Below, in pieces: positions 26,436 through 35,717 of a stretch of DNA of 64,000 bases. The stretch comes from an uncultured Fidelibacterota bacterium (lineage in GTDB: Bacteria > Fidelibacterota > Marinisomatia > Marinisomatales > Marinisomataceae), in assembly GCA_902538565.1 (NCBI GenBank), contig CACBFQ010000002.1, positions 1-64,000 of the forward strand. The letters run 5' to 3'. The position numbers were made by a program, and so were the translations under genes. Positions within the stretch are counted from its first letter, which is position 1; each line of letters starts with the position of its first letter. Under the pieces are notes generated by a model that had not been told where the DNA came from, searched no databases, and saw only the letters and a program-made list of their open reading frames with translations.

Positions 26436-29400
26436 TTATCTAATTTTAACCATTTTTTTGGCTTTGACAAACTGCCCGCCATTTGGATTTTTTGGAGTAT
26501 ACATTTGACAAAAATAGACACCTGAACTTACTTCATCGCCATTCTCATTCGTACCATCCCAAATAACTGTATAGTATCCTGCATTTTTGTCTTCGTTTAC
26601 AAGAGTTCTTATAGTTTGACCTCTGATATTGAAAATTCTTATTACCACGTTTTGCTCTGAGGGAACATCATATTCAATAGTAGTAAAATTCGTAAATGGA
26701 TTAGGATAACTCTGTCTTATTGCTAAAATATCAGGAATAAGCTGTCTTCCATCAATTCTCATTTGACCGTTTAAAAGAGATGCTGAACGTGATAATGAAC
26801 CGTCGCTCGCAATAACATTCCAAAACCCTTCAAGCACTGTAACTGTATCCGTTTGAGCAGCCAAATCTTTCAAGGCCCAAGTTTTATAATTATCTGTGAT
26901 ATACTCGCTTTCATCCATTGTTAAGAATTCTAGCCCTTGATATCCTATCATTCGATAAGAAACATCATCACCATCTATATCTGTTGTGGCATTCCACACA
27001 AACCTTAATGAATCATTTACATTTTCTGGGGTTATATATAAAGTTCTAAAATCTATTCCTGTTATATATTCTCCATCTGAAATAAAATATTCTCCAACAG
27101 TACTGAAACTTGCAGGCGCATCATTGACTGGTAATACTTCGGCGTTAAATGAAACCATAGTTGAATCAACACCGCCCCCAACAGTTCCACCATCATCTTT
27201 AACAGTTAAAGTAATTAATGATGTACCATATTTATCTTGATTTGGAATTAATGATAAAAGTATTGGATCAACTGCTGGATCATAATCTATAGAAACATCT
27301 GAAAATAAATCGTCATTATCAGAAGTTGCATCTATTGTAATATTTTGAGGATTAATATCATTTCCGTAACTAATACTAGTTAATACAACATCATATCTAT
27401 TATCTTCAAAGAATTGAACATCATCTGGTACATCTATTGTTGGTGCCTGATTAGGGACGAACACAGGCTTTACTTGAATCTCGTCAGTAAACAAACTTTC
27501 TTGTCCATTAGCAGTTACTGAAAGTCTATAATAATAGAAAATATTCTCATCCAAATTAGAATCTGTAAATTCAAATGTTGGATAGTTTATACTTGTTAAT
27601 AAGTTTGAAGAATCTGGGGTAAATCCAGGCTCTAGCGATCTATAAATATTTACTGTACAGGAAGATATACAAATTAAATCTTGCCAATTTAAAGTAACAT
27701 TTCCGTCGCTAGGAATCGTATAAGTCACCTCTGGTGCAGGCGCAGGTCCGCTACCGCTAGGACTAACAACAAATAGTCCTTCATCGATACCTGTTACAAC
27801 AATACTTCCACTGCCATAATAAGGGAAATTACTCCATGTACCATCAAATTGAGTATTATTACTAGATGGATACACATCAAAATAAGCTGATTCAGTTGGA
27901 TTAGAAATATCTGAAATGTCCATCACTCTTAATCCAGCAGTATAATGAGACATATAAACATTATTACCAATAATATAATTATTATGATCAATAGCTGGTG
28001 TTGGGCCAAAGTACGTTTTATGTACTACTGGATTATTTAAATCTTCTACATTCCAAATTAAAGTTCTGGTATTATTATAAGCATTATTTGACTCATCTAA
28101 CTCATCATTTACAATGAAATATCTGTGATCTTCGGTTAACCAGCCTTGGTGCGTATAATAGTTGTCATAGCTTCCAAGACCAATAGTCTTAGCACCGCTA
28201 TTATCATCTGACTTCGTGCTAACATCTGCAATCCACACTCTGGTTTCATTTGAACCAAAACAAATCTCTTTTCCAACATATGCTGAATCAGGACCATCGT
28301 AAACAACGCACTGAACATCATGAGAATATCCTGTATTTGATCTTCCTGTGTTTGGGTCAGATATACAAGCGGATTTTGTTGGTGAACTTGGAGTGGAAAT
28401 ATCAATAATATGTAATCCTCCAGGTCCACAGGTTTGAGTACCTACAGCATAAGCAAAACCAGTATCTTCATTTATAAAAATATTATGAGCATTTCCAAAA
28501 CCACTATAATATGCTGTATTAGAAAATGTAAAAGGATTTCCGTTAAAATTTCTTAGCTCAGTTAAATCAAATACCTGCATTCCATGTCCACTTGCTTCAG
28601 AAACAACAAATACATGATTTTGATAAACTTTTAAATCTCTCCATGTTGAATTATTAGTTTGGGTAGGCAGTCTACCAATATAAACAGGATTTTCAGGATT
28701 AGATATATCCACAAAAGAAGTTCCATTGCTCATACCTACAAGCGCGTATTCTTTTCCAGTTTGAGGGTCAGTCCATCCCCAAATATCATTTAAAGATGTT
28801 GAATTAGAACCACCAATTTCCGTTTTATCAGTAAAAGACATTAAGTCCATATCTTTACAAGGATAAGAGCCGGCAAACCCATTTGTACACTCAATTTTAT
28901 TTTTAATCGATGTACTACCAATACCAGTTGAAAAAGTTGAGACGATGCTTTTGTTTGATGTGCTTAAGTCAAAAGCATAGAGCTTATCATTATAATATGC
29001 TCCACTAATCAAAAGATTATCACTCAATACTATATTTCTACCAAAATACTCATCTGATGAGCTTTCTATATAATCAACTAATTCAAGACGATCAGAACCA
29101 TTGATGATATAATTAAAAATTTTTCCTTCATTAAAAGTTGATATGGAAACTTTATTATCGCGTTCAACAATCTTATATCCAAAATGCGAATTTTCTTCAA
29201 GTAAAACAGGTTGAATTTCATAAGGATTTATCCAAGGATTTTGATCTTCATCAGTTCTAGTTGAAGTTAAATAAGGGTACACAAAAACACGACCCTTTCC
29301 ACCATCATCTTCAAGCGCAGATATATACAAATTATTTTTTCCAACATAGACTGACTCACCAAATTTAATTTTAGTATCCTCGCTTTTTATACTGCTTGGA

Positions 29401-30146
29401 CTTGGAATGTCAATTCCAAATGGCATTCCGTCTTTATATTCAATCATATATACAAATTCTTTCAACGATCCAATGAGTAATTTATTGTTATAAAATGATG
29501 TAGAAATACCAAACCCAAACTTATTAGGTCCAATAGCATAACATCCTTCAACATCACCTAGCTTTCTTACATCTATTGTGTGAAAAGGCTTACTTGAAAA
29601 TCTAGTATTATCAATACTATCTAAGCTATAAACATACACAATACCATCATTATAAAATGGAGATGAAATAGATACATACTCGTCCGTCAATGTAACATTA
29701 TAACCGAATTTATGAGGTGTTCCAGTTACGTTGGAAGGTACTGGATTCTCAAAAGTATTATGTAGCTCCCACTTTCCGTTATTTTTTTTATATAAATATG
29801 CAACACCATGTCCATTCCTGTGTCCTGGAGCGCCAACAATCATGTAATTAGATGTTAAAGCGATGCTAAAACCGAAATCATCACCTGGCATTGGATTTGG
29901 TGAAATTATCTCAGATTCTTTTACTAATTGATTTGAAGCTACATTATAAGAATACAAATCTAAAATTCTAGAGGTCAATGATGAAAATGTTTTAGCAGTT
30001 ACAAGAGTATCATCAAACATTGCAATTGGAACAGATCTTCCTCTACTTAATAGCTCTGCGGAATGACTTTTTCCAAATGATCCACCAAAAATTTGTGAAC
30101 ATATAATCGATATTAAAAATAATTTATTTAGATTTTTTATAATCAT
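26436..30146 (-). CDS. Large secreted choice-of-anchor-B protein with C-terminal sorting domain
   Basis: A 1236-residue secreted protein. Regions: signal peptide (about 1-22); FG-GAP-like beta-propeller repeats (about 25-400; repeated blocks such as DDFGFSIALTSNYMIVGAPG); an LVIVD/choice-of-anchor-B region (about 430-800; SLNDIWGWTDPQTGKEYALVG, SHDVQCVVYDGPD, DHNNYI); a fibronectin-III-like domain (about 805-890); a cadherin-like segment with NDAP; and a C-terminal FlgD-like/type IX sorting domain (about 1145-1236; SYPNPFTNFTTIEY, GYYTVIWDGTNENG, SSGVYF). It is probably exported to the cell surface or medium; ligand unknown. Its length and architecture are typical of Marinimicrobia and relatives. 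Confidence 0.85.
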   Translation of the reverse strand: MIIKNLNKLFLISIICSQIFGGSFGKSHSAELLSRGRSVPIAMFDDTLVTAKTFSSLTSRILDLYSYNVASNQLVKESEIISPNPMPGDDFGFSIALTSNYMIVGAPGHRNGHGVAYLYKKNNGKWELHNTFENPVPSNVTGTPHKFGYNVTLTDEYVSISSPFYNDGIVYVYSLDSIDNTRFSSKPFHTIDVRKLGDVEGCYAIGPNKFGFGISTSFYNNKLLIGSLKEFVYMIEYKDGMPFGIDIPSPSSIKSEDTKIKFGESVYVGKNNLYISALEDDGGKGRVFVYPYLTSTRTDEDQNPWINPYEIQPVLLEENSHFGYKIVERDNKVSISTFNEGKIFNYIINGSDRLELVDYIESSSDEYFGRNIVLSDNLLISGAYYNDKLYAFDLSTSNKSIVSTFSTGIGSTSIKNKIECTNGFAGSYPCKDMDLMSFTDKTEIGGSNSTSLNDIWGWTDPQTGKEYALVGMSNGTSFVDISNPENPVYIGRLPTQTNNSTWRDLKVYQNHVFVVSEASGHGMQVFDLTELRNFNGNPFTFSNTAYYSGFGNAHNIFINEDTGFAYAVGTQTCGPGGLHIIDISTPSSPTKSACISDPNTGRSNTGYSHDVQCVVYDGPDSAYVGKEICFGSNETRVWIADVSTKSDDNSGAKTIGLGSYDNYYTHQGWLTEDHRYFIVNDELDESNNAYNNTRTLIWNVEDLNNPVVHKTYFGPTPAIDHNNYIIGNNVYMSHYTAGLRVMDISDISNPTESAYFDVYPSSNNTQFDGTWSNFPYYGSGSIVVTGIDEGLFVVSPSGSGPAPAPEVTYTIPSDGNVTLNWQDLICISSCTVNIYRSLEPGFTPDSSNLLTSINYPTFEFTDSNLDENIFYYYRLSVTANGQESLFTDEIQVKPVFVPNQAPTIDVPDDVQFFEDNRYDVVLTSISYGNDINPQNITIDATSDNDDLFSDVSIDYDPAVDPILLSLIPNQDKYGTSLITLTVKDDGGTVGGGVDSTMVSFNAEVLPVNDAPASFSTVGEYFISDGEYITGIDFRTLYITPENVNDSLRFVWNATTDIDGDDVSYRMIGYQGLEFLTMDESEYITDNYKTWALKDLAAQTDTVTVLEGFWNVIASDGSLSRSASLLNGQMRIDGRQLIPDILAIRQSYPNPFTNFTTIEYDVPSEQNVVIRIFNIRGQTIRTLVNEDKNAGYYTVIWDGTNENGDEVSSGVYFCQMYTPKNPNGGQFVKAKKMVKIR

Positions 30147-30193
30147 CTCAGAAATAAAGTATAAGAATAAAAAGTAAAAATTAGAATTTATTT

Positions 30194-30760
30194 TTAAGAT
30201 AAATCTTCTATTGATTCATCAAGAAAAAGGGATTTGTCTATTGCAGTAAAAAATTCCCTAAAAAATTTGATGGATCTTTTTCTTTCTGATCCACCAAAAT
30301 TAACTCTCAATGATGACTTATATGGTTCTGATTCATTTATAGCTTTGACAGTTACAGTTGCGGAAAGCTTGTAGTCTTTTACGATAACAGTCTCTCCATC
30401 GCTTCCTCCGCCGCCAGGTGAATCTCCATCCCAGTCAGAGGCTATCAACCAAGCAATTGCAGCAACAGCGACAATAGCGCCTAGTGCCTTTTGAGCATCT
30501 GAAGGTTCTTCTTTTTTAGGTTTTTCAATCTTACTGGCTGTAATTAACCCAAAATCTTCATTTAAAGTATCAATTGTAAACCCTAAGTCTTGAAAAGCTC
30601 CAATTGTTGACTGCATTAAGTTTTTAGAGCTTACATCATACTCTCTTGTTTCAACTGCTCTTTGAGCTGCAGTAGACTTTTTTGATGAACCTCCTAATGA
30701 GGCGCAACTCATTAACAAAAAGGTTATTAGAAAAGAGTGAATTGCAATTTTTTTAAACAT
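30194..30760 (-). CDS. Lipoprotein, paralogue of the next upstream gene
   Basis: A 188-residue lipoprotein (lipobox MSC, cysteine 19). The domain AVETREYDVSSKNLMQSTIGAFQDLGFTIDTLNEDFGLITASK is nearly the same as in the gene at 30763-31260. It has a central hydrophobic stretch and a Gly-rich loop (about 90-125) not present in the paralogue, which may form a membrane hairpin. Proteins with this FQDLGF...G.ITASK pattern are common small envelope lipoproteins of unknown function. Confidence 0.75.
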   Translation of the reverse strand: MFKKIAIHSFLITFLLMSCASLGGSSKKSTAAQRAVETREYDVSSKNLMQSTIGAFQDLGFTIDTLNEDFGLITASKIEKPKKEEPSDAQKALGAIVAVAAIAWLIASDWDGDSPGGGGSDGETVIVKDYKLSATVTVKAINESEPYKSSLRVNFGGSERKRSIKFFREFFTAIDKSLFLDESIEDLS

Positions 30761-30762
30761 TT

Positions 30763-31260
30763 TTAATTAATTGCTTGATCTAAAAATAATGATTTATCTA
30801 AAGCTGCAAAGAAGCTTTTAAAGAAAAGATCTGAAAACTTACGATCTCCTCCTTCAAAATTTACTCTTAAAGATGATAATATCGGATCAGTTGAAATTTC
30901 TTTTACAGTAATTGTAGCAGACAAAGTCAACGGAGCTATTATAACATCATCTTTATTTTCAATCCCAGTTAGTGCTCGCCAGAAAGCTTCAAAGGGATCT
31001 TCTTCAAGATTAGTTCTAGTTGCAGTTGTTCCCTGTTTCTTGCTTGCTGTAATTAATCCAAACTCAGCGTTAAGAACATCAATAGTATAACCAAGATCTT
31101 GAAATGTTCCGATAGAAGCAGTTATCAACTCTTTGGTGGAAACTTCATACTCTTTAGTTTCAGTTGCTCTTTTTACAGCTGTAGTACGTTCTGGCATCAT
31201 AGATGCACATCCACTAAGGACAACGCCCAATGAAAAGGCTAGGAGTAAATTTTTGTTCAT
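30763..31260 (-). CDS. Lipoprotein, tandem paralogue
   Basis: Start chosen at ATG 31260, which gives a lipoprotein signal (MNKNLLLAFSLGVVLSGC) and an AGGA upstream. An in-frame start at 31314 would overlap the BamE-like gene and spoil the signal. The mature protein of about 147 residues carries KRATETKEYEVSTKELITASIG and FQDLGYTIDVLNAEFGLITASK, matching its neighbour at 30194-30760. The two genes are 2 bases apart and arose by tandem duplication. Confidence 0.78.
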   Translation of the reverse strand: MNKNLLLAFSLGVVLSGCASMMPERTTAVKRATETKEYEVSTKELITASIGTFQDLGYTIDVLNAEFGLITASKKQGTTATRTNLEEDPFEAFWRALTGIENKDDVIIAPLTLSATITVKEISTDPILSSLRVNFEGGDRKFSDLFFKSFFAALDKSLFLDQAIN

Positions 31261-31264
31261 TTTC

Positions 31265-31669
31265 CTAGTATTTGATGCTCTGGTACTTAAAGTCCGTGAC
31301 AATACCTTCTGCATTTAATTTTACAATTAAAGTAAGGTTTTTACTAGAATTTGATGATTTTGAACGACCGCCACCAAAAATACCAAAAAAATTACCACTA
31401 GAACCTGCACCAGCTCCAGAAACGCTTGATGATTCAGATTCTTGAGAAATTTTATCGTATGTCCATGCCTCTCCACCATCTTTAGTGCTTGTAACTAAAT
31501 TTGGTGAACCAAGTAAAGACACCACTTGAGATGAACTCATTCCCTCTTTTAACTGTGATTGAACTTTACCTAAAGTAAAGTCATTTGATTCTGCAGGAGC
31601 TGTAGGAGCTTGCATTGCACATCCAGTTAAAATGAATGATAAAAATAATACAAAAGTCAGATTTTTCAT
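31265..31669 (-). CDS. BamE/SmpA-like lipoprotein
   Basis: A 134-residue lipoprotein (lipobox TGC, cysteine 17). The core LKEGMSSSQVVSLLGSPNLVTS...GGEAWTYD followed by a final strand (LTLIVKLNAEGIVTDFKY) is the BamE/SmpA-OmlA fold. A Ser/Gly-rich loop (80-110) is inserted. True BamE stabilises the outer-membrane assembly machine; many homologues have other roles, so function is inferred from fold only. It begins a three-lipoprotein operon with the two genes downstream. Confidence 0.75.
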   Translation of the reverse strand: MKNLTFVLFLSFILTGCAMQAPTAPAESNDFTLGKVQSQLKEGMSSSQVVSLLGSPNLVTSTKDGGEAWTYDKISQESESSSVSGAGAGSSGNFFGIFGGGRSKSSNSSKNLTLIVKLNAEGIVTDFKYQSIKY

Positions 31670-31743
31670 TTTTTCCTCTCTATTTTGTTATTTCTAATTT
31701 ATACATTAAAAATAATCATCTTGTTCCCAGTATAAGCAATTAA

Positions 31744-32622
31744 TTACCTATTTGATATACCAATTTTTAATATTTCCTGTTGATATAAGCTCATCAACTT
31801 TTTATACACTGGTCCAATTTTACCATCACCAACTTGATTACCATTCACCGATACGACAGGAATCAAGTCTCTATTTGCGGAAGCTATAAATGCTTCGCTA
31901 GAACTCTTTAAATCATTGATTGAAATTACAGACTCACTATGTTCAATTTTTTGAACATCCATTATTCTTAACAAATTTTTTCTTGTAACACTTCCTAAGA
32001 TTCTACCGTCAAGCTTTGAAGTAATTACAGATCCGTACTTAACAATAAAAAATGAAAAAGTAGTTCCTTCTAAAATTTCATCCTTACTCGTATACAACAC
32101 CTCATCAAAAGGTCCATTATGCACTAGAGATCTATGTGCTTTCATCCCGCCGTAATATGTATATGGTGTCTTAACTTCAGCATCAATTCTTTCAAATTCA
32201 TATAGGCCTAATGAAATTCCATTTTGATAAGACTCTTTAGGAAATTTTTTTATTGGAGATGTAACAATAAACAAATCAACTTCTTGTGATGAAACTAAAC
32301 CTGAAATATCGTCTGGAGCTTTACCAGCAAAAATAATCATAACATTACACTCACTGTTTGAAAAATCATTTTTTTCTAATGTTTGATGAACCAAATCTTT
32401 AATATCCTGTTTTGAAAAGAATAAATTCATTTTCATTGCATGAGCATTTCCTACAATTCTATCAATATGGTCGTCAAGGAAAACAGGTACCCCATTATTA
32501 GCAGTTTTAAAAAATGTGAAAACCTGATAACCGCGAGTCACACTTAAGTAATTCCCCCTTACAGTAAGACTCACTTCATCAGAAGGAATAAATTTATCTC
32601 TTGAAAATGATATTAAACTCAT
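31744..32622 (-). CDS. Class IV PLP-dependent aminotransferase or lyase
   Basis: A 292-residue protein from ATG 32622 (an in-frame TTG at 32658 adds 12 unlikely residues). Fold-type IV features: SVTRGYQVFTFFKT (the region that precedes the substrate loop), FLDDHIDRI, the PLP lysine in YYGGMKAHRSL, and DEILEGTTFSFFIVK, which follows the family EGTTSNFF pattern. Relatives are branched-chain aminotransferase, D-amino-acid transaminase and 4-amino-4-deoxychorismate lyase; the sequence does not decide among them. Divergent from the alkylsulfatase-like gene. Confidence 0.82.
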   Translation of the reverse strand: MSLISFSRDKFIPSDEVSLTVRGNYLSVTRGYQVFTFFKTANNGVPVFLDDHIDRIVGNAHAMKMNLFFSKQDIKDLVHQTLEKNDFSNSECNVMIIFAGKAPDDISGLVSSQEVDLFIVTSPIKKFPKESYQNGISLGLYEFERIDAEVKTPYTYYGGMKAHRSLVHNGPFDEVLYTSKDEILEGTTFSFFIVKYGSVITSKLDGRILGSVTRKNLLRIMDVQKIEHSESVISINDLKSSSEAFIASANRDLIPVVSVNGNQVGDGKIGPVYKKLMSLYQQEILKIGISNR

Positions 32623-32716
32623 TGTTCTATGTATGTGATTTCTGTTTTGTTGTTCCAATTATTATAACAATCTAATTTATTTAAAATATACCGCAAAATG
32701 ACTTATATTTTAAAAT

Positions 32717-34420
32717 ATGAGAATAATATTATATCTTCTATTGTCTCTAATTATTTCTTGCAATGATAATGCGCAAAGTAATACTGATAATTCAGCTCCG
32801 TTTTCTGAAATTATTCATATAGATGATGATTTTTATTTTGAAAAAGGAATCTATCAAGTTGTTGATAATGTCTATGTTGCAATTGGGTATGGTTTAGCCA
32901 ATTCAATACTTATTGTTGGAGACACTGGCAATATCATCATCGATACAACAGAGGATCCTGAATTAGGAAAACAAATTAATAATGAGTTTAAAAAAATCTC
33001 AAATCTACCAAATGAAGCTATTATTTATACACATTCACATGTAGATCATTGGAGAGGTGCTCCAGGGTTTTATGAGGACGATACCAAGATTTATGCTCAT
33101 ACTACATTTCAAAAAGGATTTTTTGACCAAAACAATTTACTTCGACCAATACTTACTGAAAGAGGCATGAAACAATTTGGTCATTTTTTACCAGATAGCT
33201 TAAAAAGAGGTCACGGACTAGGCTTTACTCTAAACTTTGACTTTGAACAACCTCCAGTAATTTATCCAACACATTTTTTCGAACTACAAACAAATAAACT
33301 CTCTGTAGGTGGCGTTGAACTTGAAATTCAACATAGTCCAGGAGAAACAGATGACCAAATCATTATTTACTACCCAGAAAAAGAAGTAGTTATTAGTGCT
33401 GATAATTATTACATGAGATTTCCTAACCTGTATACCATCAGAGGAACATCTTATAGAGATTCAAAGAGTTGGTATAAATCTGTTGATGCTATGAGATCAT
33501 ATCAACCACAATACTTGATTAGTTGTCATGGTCCCTTTCTTTCAGGAAAAGAAGATATAGAACAAAGATTATCTATTTACAGGGATGCCATTCAATTTAT
33601 TCATGATTATGCAGTTAGAGGTGCAAATGCTGGCAAAACACCAGATGAGCTCGTTGAAGAATTTGAATATCCTGCATTTTTCTTAGAAAATTATGATTTA
33701 CAAGAAAAATATGGCAAAGTATCATGGAGCATAAGAAACGTTTACAACGGATATTTAGGATTCTTTGATGGTAGAGCTGTTAACTTAGAGCCATTATCTG
33801 ATAAGATTAGAGCGCAATATATTTACGAATTGATTGGTTCAAAAGATAGATTAATTGAAGAAATTAATAAGGCTAACGATTTAGCAAAATATCAATGGGC
33901 TGCAGAGTTAAGCGATATTGGATTATTTAATTTTCCAAATGATAAAGAAATTAAAAAATTGTATAGCTTATCTCTTGAAAATCTATCATTAGCGGAGAAA
34001 AATCCAATAGCAAGGAATTATTATCTATCAGAGGCTTATGAACTATCAGAAAAAATATCTCCTTCATTGAAATATACCGTTTCAGCTGAACAAGTAAAAA
34101 ATATACCTCTTGGCACATTTTTTGAAGCTATGGGACCAAGATTGGATCCAGTTAAGGCAAGAAATAAGTTTATAAGAGTAGGTTTCAATATTACAGATTC
34201 TGATGAAAAATTTGGAGTAGTTATACGAAACCAAGTAGCTGAAATATCAAATTTTTATAAAAATGACTATGATGTTATTGTTTCAGTAGATTCAAAGACT
34301 TGGAAAGGGATTATTTTAAGAACTGAAAGTGCTGCCGGAGCTATTGCTTCGGGTAAACTCAAAATTGATGGAGAATCACTTATGTTTCTTCAATTCTCCT
34401 CACTTTTTGTTAATGATTAA
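32717..34420 (+). CDS. Alkylsulfatase-like MBL-fold lipoprotein
   Basis: A 567-residue lipoprotein (lipobox ISC, cysteine 15). The MBL domain has HSHVDHWRGAPGFYE (metal motif at 106-111), HSPGETDDQ and SADNYY. A helical dimerisation domain (about 290-430) and a C-terminal SCP2-like domain (about 450-567) complete the architecture of SdsA1/BDS1-type alkylsulfatases, which are somewhat longer (about 640 residues). These cleave sulfate from alkyl sulfates; related enzymes act on other sulfate esters. It overlaps apt convergently by 4 bases, so no terminator separates them. Confidence 0.87.
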   Translation: MRIILYLLLSLIISCNDNAQSNTDNSAPFSEIIHIDDDFYFEKGIYQVVDNVYVAIGYGLANSILIVGDTGNIIIDTTEDPELGKQINNEFKKISNLPNEAIIYTHSHVDHWRGAPGFYEDDTKIYAHTTFQKGFFDQNNLLRPILTERGMKQFGHFLPDSLKRGHGLGFTLNFDFEQPPVIYPTHFFELQTNKLSVGGVELEIQHSPGETDDQIIIYYPEKEVVISADNYYMRFPNLYTIRGTSYRDSKSWYKSVDAMRSYQPQYLISCHGPFLSGKEDIEQRLSIYRDAIQFIHDYAVRGANAGKTPDELVEEFEYPAFFLENYDLQEKYGKVSWSIRNVYNGYLGFFDGRAVNLEPLSDKIRAQYIYELIGSKDRLIEEINKANDLAKYQWAAELSDIGLFNFPNDKEIKKLYSLSLENLSLAEKNPIARNYYLSEAYELSEKISPSLKYTVSAEQVKNIPLGTFFEAMGPRLDPVKARNKFIRVGFNITDSDEKFGVVIRNQVAEISNFYKNDYDVIVSVDSKTWKGIILRTESAAGAIASGKLKIDGESLMFLQFSSLFVND

Positions 34421-34944
34421 TAATCTAAAAGAGTAATTACTTCACCAAATTTTTCAGCAAGCTTTTTAGATCCACCTAGTTTTGGTAGATCAATTAATGC
34501 AATTATATGAACTTCTGTTGCACCTAATTCTTGGCAAAGTTCTGCAGTTGCCATTGCGGTGCCGCCAGTTGCAATTAAATCATCAACTACCAAGACTTTA
34601 TCTCCCTTTTTAATTGCATCTTCATGAATATGTACTGTATTTGTTCCATATTCTAAAGAGAAAAACTTTTCAGCTGCTTTTCTGGGCAATTTTCCAGGCT
34701 TTCTAGCTAATACAAATGATTTTGATAAAGCGTAGGCAATTGGTCCAGACCAGAAAAATCCTCTTGATTCAACGCCAACAACTCTATTGAAATCTAAGTG
34801 TTTTACCTTATCAACCATAATGTCTACTGTTGATTTAAAAGCTTCAGGATTTTCTAAAAGCGTGGTGATATCTTTAAATACTATACCCTTAATAGGATAA
34901 TTTTTAACTATTGTTATTGTTTCTTTTATTTGTTCAATATTCAT
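34417..34944 (-). CDS. apt: Adenine phosphoribosyltransferase
   Basis: Start taken at ATG 34944 (MNIEQIKETITIVKNYPIKGIVFKDIT), which aligns with known Apt N-termini; ATG 34968 is an alternative adding 8 residues. VLVVDDLIATGGTAMA is the PRPP-binding motif, and GVESRGFFWSGPIAY and ARKPGKLPRK are the adenine-specific blocks. The enzyme salvages adenine to AMP. Confidence 0.95.
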   Translation of the reverse strand: MNIEQIKETITIVKNYPIKGIVFKDITTLLENPEAFKSTVDIMVDKVKHLDFNRVVGVESRGFFWSGPIAYALSKSFVLARKPGKLPRKAAEKFFSLEYGTNTVHIHEDAIKKGDKVLVVDDLIATGGTAMATAELCQELGATEVHIIALIDLPKLGGSKKLAEKFGEVITLLDY

Positions 34945-34996
34945 TTTTATTGCGTGCATGATACGCATTTAAAACATGAATTCAAACAAATGATTA

Positions 34997-35656
34997 CTAA
35001 GCTTGAATGTTATGTTTTTCACAAAGACCAGAAAGAAAGCCCCATAGTACTTTTACAGTGGACAATCCAGCTTGTTTTGCCAAAATCTTTTCTTCATCTG
35101 ACAACTTATTCATCAATTCAGCACTTTGCTCTCTATGCTCGACATCAGCATCTTTGTGAACAAGAAAATATTCTAAACCTTCATCAGTCGACACACTATA
35201 ATGATCTAAAAGTCCTTTAATTTTAGTTTCTGCAATTTCAGGTACCTGTCTTTCATAAGCATATAAAGCTCCTAAACCTTCAGCATATGTAGATCTTGAA
35301 AGTCTAAAGAAATTATCAATCATCTCTTTTGTAAAATTCTCATGATCTACTGTTTCAACTGTATTTTCATCTGCTCCAACTGCTAAAGCAAAATTTTTCC
35401 ATAGCATTGGATGATCTTTATTGAAATCTTCTTCATCGCTAAGATTATCAAGTAAAATTTTTCTATTTTCAATGTCTTCACAAATTGAATGTGTAGCACT
35501 GATATAGCGAGGAAACGCCTTTATGTGCTGATAGTACTGTTCTGCGTAATCTTTTAATATTTCTTGATTTAACTCTCCATTGTTCCATGCAACATAAAAT
35601 GGATGTTTTAATAAATGAAACTCATCTAATTGTTGATTTAATTTTTCTAGATACAT
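34997..35656 (-). CDS. CADD-family self-sacrificing pABA synthase candidate
   Basis: A 219-residue heme-oxygenase-fold protein of the CADD (folate-related) family. Relative to Chlamydia CADD as I remember it (metal ligands E81, H88, E142, H174, D178, H181; sacrificed Tyr27; amine donor Lys152), this protein has E75, H82, E135, H167, D171, H174, Y21 and K145. Spacing is identical apart from a one-residue shift before E135. In CADD, a dimetal site cleaves its own tyrosine to make para-aminobenzoate for folate. TenA and PqqC are more distant relatives. It lies 52 bases upstream of apt. Confidence 0.88.
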   Translation of the reverse strand: MYLEKLNQQLDEFHLLKHPFYVAWNNGELNQEILKDYAEQYYQHIKAFPRYISATHSICEDIENRKILLDNLSDEEDFNKDHPMLWKNFALAVGADENTVETVDHENFTKEMIDNFFRLSRSTYAEGLGALYAYERQVPEIAETKIKGLLDHYSVSTDEGLEYFLVHKDADVEHREQSAELMNKLSDEEKILAKQAGLSTVKVLWGFLSGLCEKHNIQA

Positions 35657-35717
35657 TTTTTCTCCTAGTTTAGTTGGCTACCACAATAATCTATATATTA
35701 AAATTTAATAATTCAAT

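Noticed and set aside
28136-28429. A 97-codon minus-strand reading inside the large secreted protein gene
   Set aside because: Out of frame within a domain-rich gene on the same strand; no independent support.
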